A stretch of DNA of 41,904 bases from Acidobacteriaceae bacterium (lineage in GTDB: Bacteria > Acidobacteriota > Terriglobia > Bryobacterales > Bryobacteraceae): positions 1 to 41,904 of the forward strand of contig JAFAUR010000714.1 of NCBI GenBank assembly GCA_019243205.1, read 5' to 3'. The translations under genes and the position numbers were made by a program. The notes below the pieces were generated by a model. That model was not told where the DNA came from. It saw nothing but the letters and a program-made list of their open reading frames with translations, and searched no databases. The number at the start of each line of letters is the position of its first letter. The first letter of the stretch is position 1. This document shows, one piece after another, positions 39,490-41,904 of the stretch.

Positions 39490-41904
39490 ATGCAAAACGC
39501 CTCCCGTGTGCTTAGATCTGTAGTCTGTGGATTCGCGGTATGCCTTGCGGTGTGTGCTCAATCCGTATCTCCATCCCTGTTCAGCGGTCTCGAATGGCGT
39601 TCCATTGGCCCGTTCCGCGGTGGTCGTTCCGTCGCGGTCAGCGGAGTGGTTGGTGGCGGGTCGACGTTCTACTTCGGCTCCGTGGACGGCGGTGTTTGGA
39701 AAACCACCGATGCCGGCGTCACATGGTCGCCACTATTTGACAGTGAACCGGTCGCCTCTGTAGGGGCGATCGCCGTTGCCCCTAGCAATCCTTCCGTCAT
39801 CTATGTGGGAACGGGCGAATCGGACATTCGATCGGATCTCGCCACGGGCAACGGCGTTTACAAGTCGGTTGACGCCGGTAAGACCTGGAACAAGATTGGC
39901 CTCTCGGAGACCCGTCAAATCAGCAGGATCTTTGTCAATCCTCAGGACGCGAACGTGGTATACGTCGCCGCCCTCGGCCATGCTTACGGGCCAAATGAAG
40001 AGCGCGGCGTGTTTCGCTCGACAGATGGTGGCGCGTCCTGGAAGAAAGTTCTATACCGCGGTCCCACAATCGGCGCTGCCGATATGGCCTTGTCCAGTGA
40101 CAATCCCAAAGTGTTGCTCGTTTGCATGTGGGAAGCGCATCGCCCGCCCTGGAGTACCTACCCGCCCGTTGCTGGCCCGGGCAGCGGCATCTTTCGATCG
40201 AGCGACGGCGGAGACACCTGGCAACAACTCTCCGGAAAGGGATTGCCCGAAGGCAAGTGGGGCAGGGTAGCGGTCGCAATCGCACCAGGAACTCACGGCG
40301 AGCGAATGTATTCCGCCATCGACGCCAAGGATTCGGGCCTGTACCGCAGCGATGACGGCGGAAATTCCTGGGCACCCGTCAACAAAGATCCGCGCATCAC
40401 CAGCCGGGCTTGGTATTTCAGCTCGATGACCGTCGATCCGAACGACCCCGACGTCGTTTACATCCCGAATGTCGCTTTCTACAAACTGTCGAACGGCGGT
40501 AAAGATCTGAGCATCGTGCGTGGCGCGCCGGGCGGAGACGATTATCACCAGGTTTGGATTGACCCGTCCAACTCGCTTCACATGGTGCTCGGTACTGACC
40601 AGGGCACAACCGTCTCCCTAAACGGGGGAGTGACGTGGAGCTCCTGGTACAACCAGCCTACGGCGCAGTTCTATCACGTCCTCGTCGACAATTCATTCCC
40701 ATATCGGGTCTACGGCGCGCAGCAGGACAGTGGAACGGCCGCTACGCCCAGCCGCACCGGGCACGGCCAGGTCGATCTTCGCGACTGGTTCACGGTGGGC
40801 GGCAGCGAAAGCGGGTGGGTCGCGCTGGATGCAAAAGATCAGGACATTTTTTATGTCTCGGGTACGTATGGATCCCTCTATCGTTTCGATCGCCGCACGA
40901 TGCAGAGCCAGAACATTGCGCCCTCGCCGCTGCCTTCGGGTCTTGCCGAGGAAATCTCAGAACGCAAATTACGCGCACCCTGGACGCCTGTTCTGGTTAG
41001 TTCGCCTGCGCAGCCGAGTGCACTCTATTTCGCAGGCCAGTTCATCTTTAAGACGACAGACGGCGGTCTGCACTGGCAGACCATCAGCCCCGACCTCACG
41101 GGTTCGAAGCGCGTCCCCGGCGAGAAACCTGAGGGGCCGCCCACCGTCGATAACGCCAGAGACCGCGGCTACGGTGTCGTGTACAGCATCGCACCCTCAC
41201 CTCTCGATGCGCGCGAGATCTGGGCCGGGAGTGACACCGGATTAGTGCATCTGACGCGCAATGGCGGCGCGAACTGGGTAGACACTACGCCTCCGGGTCT
41301 GTCCGCCTGGAGCAAAGTCACTGCCATTGAGGCCGGTCACTTCGGAGCAGGAACCGCCTATGTCGCCGTGGACCGGCATCGGCTCGATGACATGCGGCCG
41401 TATCTTTACCGGACACATGACTTCGGAAAGACTTGGCAGCCCATCACAGCAGGCATCGCTCCAAACGCTTTCCTGAATGCGATCCGGGAAGATCCGAAGC
41501 GCAAGGGTCTGCTGTTTGCCGGAACCGAATTTGGAGTTTACGTTTCCTTCAATGACGGTGACAATTGGCAGCCCTTGCAGTTGAACCTGCCCGTCACTTC
41601 CGTCCGAGATCTGGTGATTCACAACGACGATCTCGTCATCGCGACGCATGGCCGAGCCTTCTGGGTTCTCGATAACATTACGCCCCTACGCCAGATCGAA
41701 CCCGCCTCAGAGACGACCGCAAGATTGTTCAAGCCGTCGGAAGCTATTCGCTCCACCAGCGATGGATTCGCAGGCACTCCGCTGCCTCCCGACGAGCCCC
41801 AAGCCAAGGACCCGCCCCGAGGTGTGTATCTCGACTACTATCTTCCAGAACGTGCATCGTCAGAAGTTGTCCTCGAAATTCTGGACAGCACCGGGCACAC
41901 TGTC
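39490..41904 (+). CDS. VPS10/sortilin-like Asp-box protein, partial at right edge
   Basis: An open frame of 805 codons that runs off the window with no stop. A signal peptide (about 1-24, MQNASRVLRSVVC and on to VCAQ) is followed by a beta-propeller with about ten Asp-box repeats of the S/T-x-D-x-G-x-x-W kind (TTDAGVTW, SVDAGKTW, STDGGASW, SSDGGDTW, SDDGGNSW, TTDGGLHW, THDFGKTW and others). Such proteins are frequent in acidobacteria and are often named VPS10 or glycosyl hydrolase proteins, though the catalytic residues of sialidases are not shown here. The ATG at 39490 has no strong ribosome site. Shorter antisense frames inside it are shadows. Confidence 0.88.
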   Translation, partial: MQNASRVLRSVVCGFAVCLAVCAQSVSPSLFSGLEWRSIGPFRGGRSVAVSGVVGGGSTFYFGSVDGGVWKTTDAGVTWSPLFDSEPVASVGAIAVAPSNPSVIYVGTGESDIRSDLATGNGVYKSVDAGKTWNKIGLSETRQISRIFVNPQDANVVYVAALGHAYGPNEERGVFRSTDGGASWKKVLYRGPTIGAADMALSSDNPKVLLVCMWEAHRPPWSTYPPVAGPGSGIFRSSDGGDTWQQLSGKGLPEGKWGRVAVAIAPGTHGERMYSAIDAKDSGLYRSDDGGNSWAPVNKDPRITSRAWYFSSMTVDPNDPDVVYIPNVAFYKLSNGGKDLSIVRGAPGGDDYHQVWIDPSNSLHMVLGTDQGTTVSLNGGVTWSSWYNQPTAQFYHVLVDNSFPYRVYGAQQDSGTAATPSRTGHGQVDLRDWFTVGGSESGWVALDAKDQDIFYVSGTYGSLYRFDRRTMQSQNIAPSPLPSGLAEEISERKLRAPWTPVLVSSPAQPSALYFAGQFIFKTTDGGLHWQTISPDLTGSKRVPGEKPEGPPTVDNARDRGYGVVYSIAPSPLDAREIWAGSDTGLVHLTRNGGANWVDTTPPGLSAWSKVTAIEAGHFGAGTAYVAVDRHRLDDMRPYLYRTHDFGKTWQPITAGIAPNAFLNAIREDPKRKGLLFAGTEFGVYVSFNDGDNWQPLQLNLPVTSVRDLVIHNDDLVIATHGRAFWVLDNITPLRQIEPASETTARLFKPSEAIRSTSDGFAGTPLPPDEPQAKDPPRGVYLDYYLPERASSEVVLEILDSTGHTV

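Noticed and set aside
40051-40581. 176-codon minus-strand open frame
   Set aside because: Antisense to the Asp-box protein, which reads without a stop from 39490 to the window edge.
40730-41245. 171-codon plus-strand open frame in another phase
   Set aside because: Overlaps the Asp-box frame, whose repeats continue through this stretch; Arg/Pro/Ser-rich shadow.

Overview
The window looks like a chromosomal piece of an Acidobacteriota genome, probably the Solibacter/Bryobacter side of Terriglobia. The main reason is an orphan MacB/FtsX-type permease of the ADOP type (acidobacterial duplicated orphan permease) with no ATPase beside it. Secreted DinB and VPS10-like Asp-box proteins, DUF4097 proteins and frequent TTG/GTG starts fit the same group. 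This is inference from gene families; no rRNA or other phylogenetic marker is present. I see no tRNA, rRNA, CRISPR array, insertion sequence or phage gene, and no gene-free stretch longer than about 300 bases.

Region 1 (22-9662, all minus strand) is one compact eight-gene unit. In transcription order it holds three large radical-SAM proteins with B12-binding-like N-termini, a class I SAM methyltransferase, a metal-dependent amidohydrolase, a smaller radical-SAM protein with a Cys-rich tail, an HprK-like P-loop kinase and a PF14907-type nucleotidyltransferase. Most junctions overlap, several by the 4-base pattern (A/G/T)TGA. No scaffold substrate is visible. It looks like an uncharacterised tailoring or biosynthetic pathway next to an exopolysaccharide locus.

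Region 2 (9784-24925) is an exopolysaccharide locus interleaved with respiratory genes. A secreted cytochrome c fused to a predicted outer-membrane beta-barrel diverges from a plus-strand unit (priming sugar transferase and two GT4 glycosyltransferases). That unit converges on a minus-strand unit that starts with a Rieske protein and a cytochrome b fused to a two-heme c domain. It continues with an SLBB export protein (Wza-like), a Wzz-type protein, a Wzx flippase and a Wzy-like polymerase. A Wzi-like outer-membrane protein diverges from the Rieske gene, followed by a small secreted protein. Seven intergenic or start-proximal sites carry a direct repeat, ideal form TTTACA-N5-TTTACA with an 11-base period (22 in one site). 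They suggest that one OmpR/PhoB-like regulator controls regions 1 and 2 together.

Region 3 (25606-35463) holds a secreted M14-type zinc carboxypeptidase, a small unknown protein translationally coupled to a DUF1275 membrane protein, and a minus-strand unit: ECF sigma factor, anti-sigma-like membrane protein with HEAT-like repeats, two tandem DUF4097 proteins and the ADOP permease. This last unit looks like a self-contained envelope-response operon.

Region 4 (35591-41904) holds a VanZ-like protein, a DHA2-family exporter, an NTF2-like protein, a DoxX-family protein, a secreted DinB-like protein and the first 805 codons of a VPS10/sortilin-like Asp-box protein that runs off the right edge.
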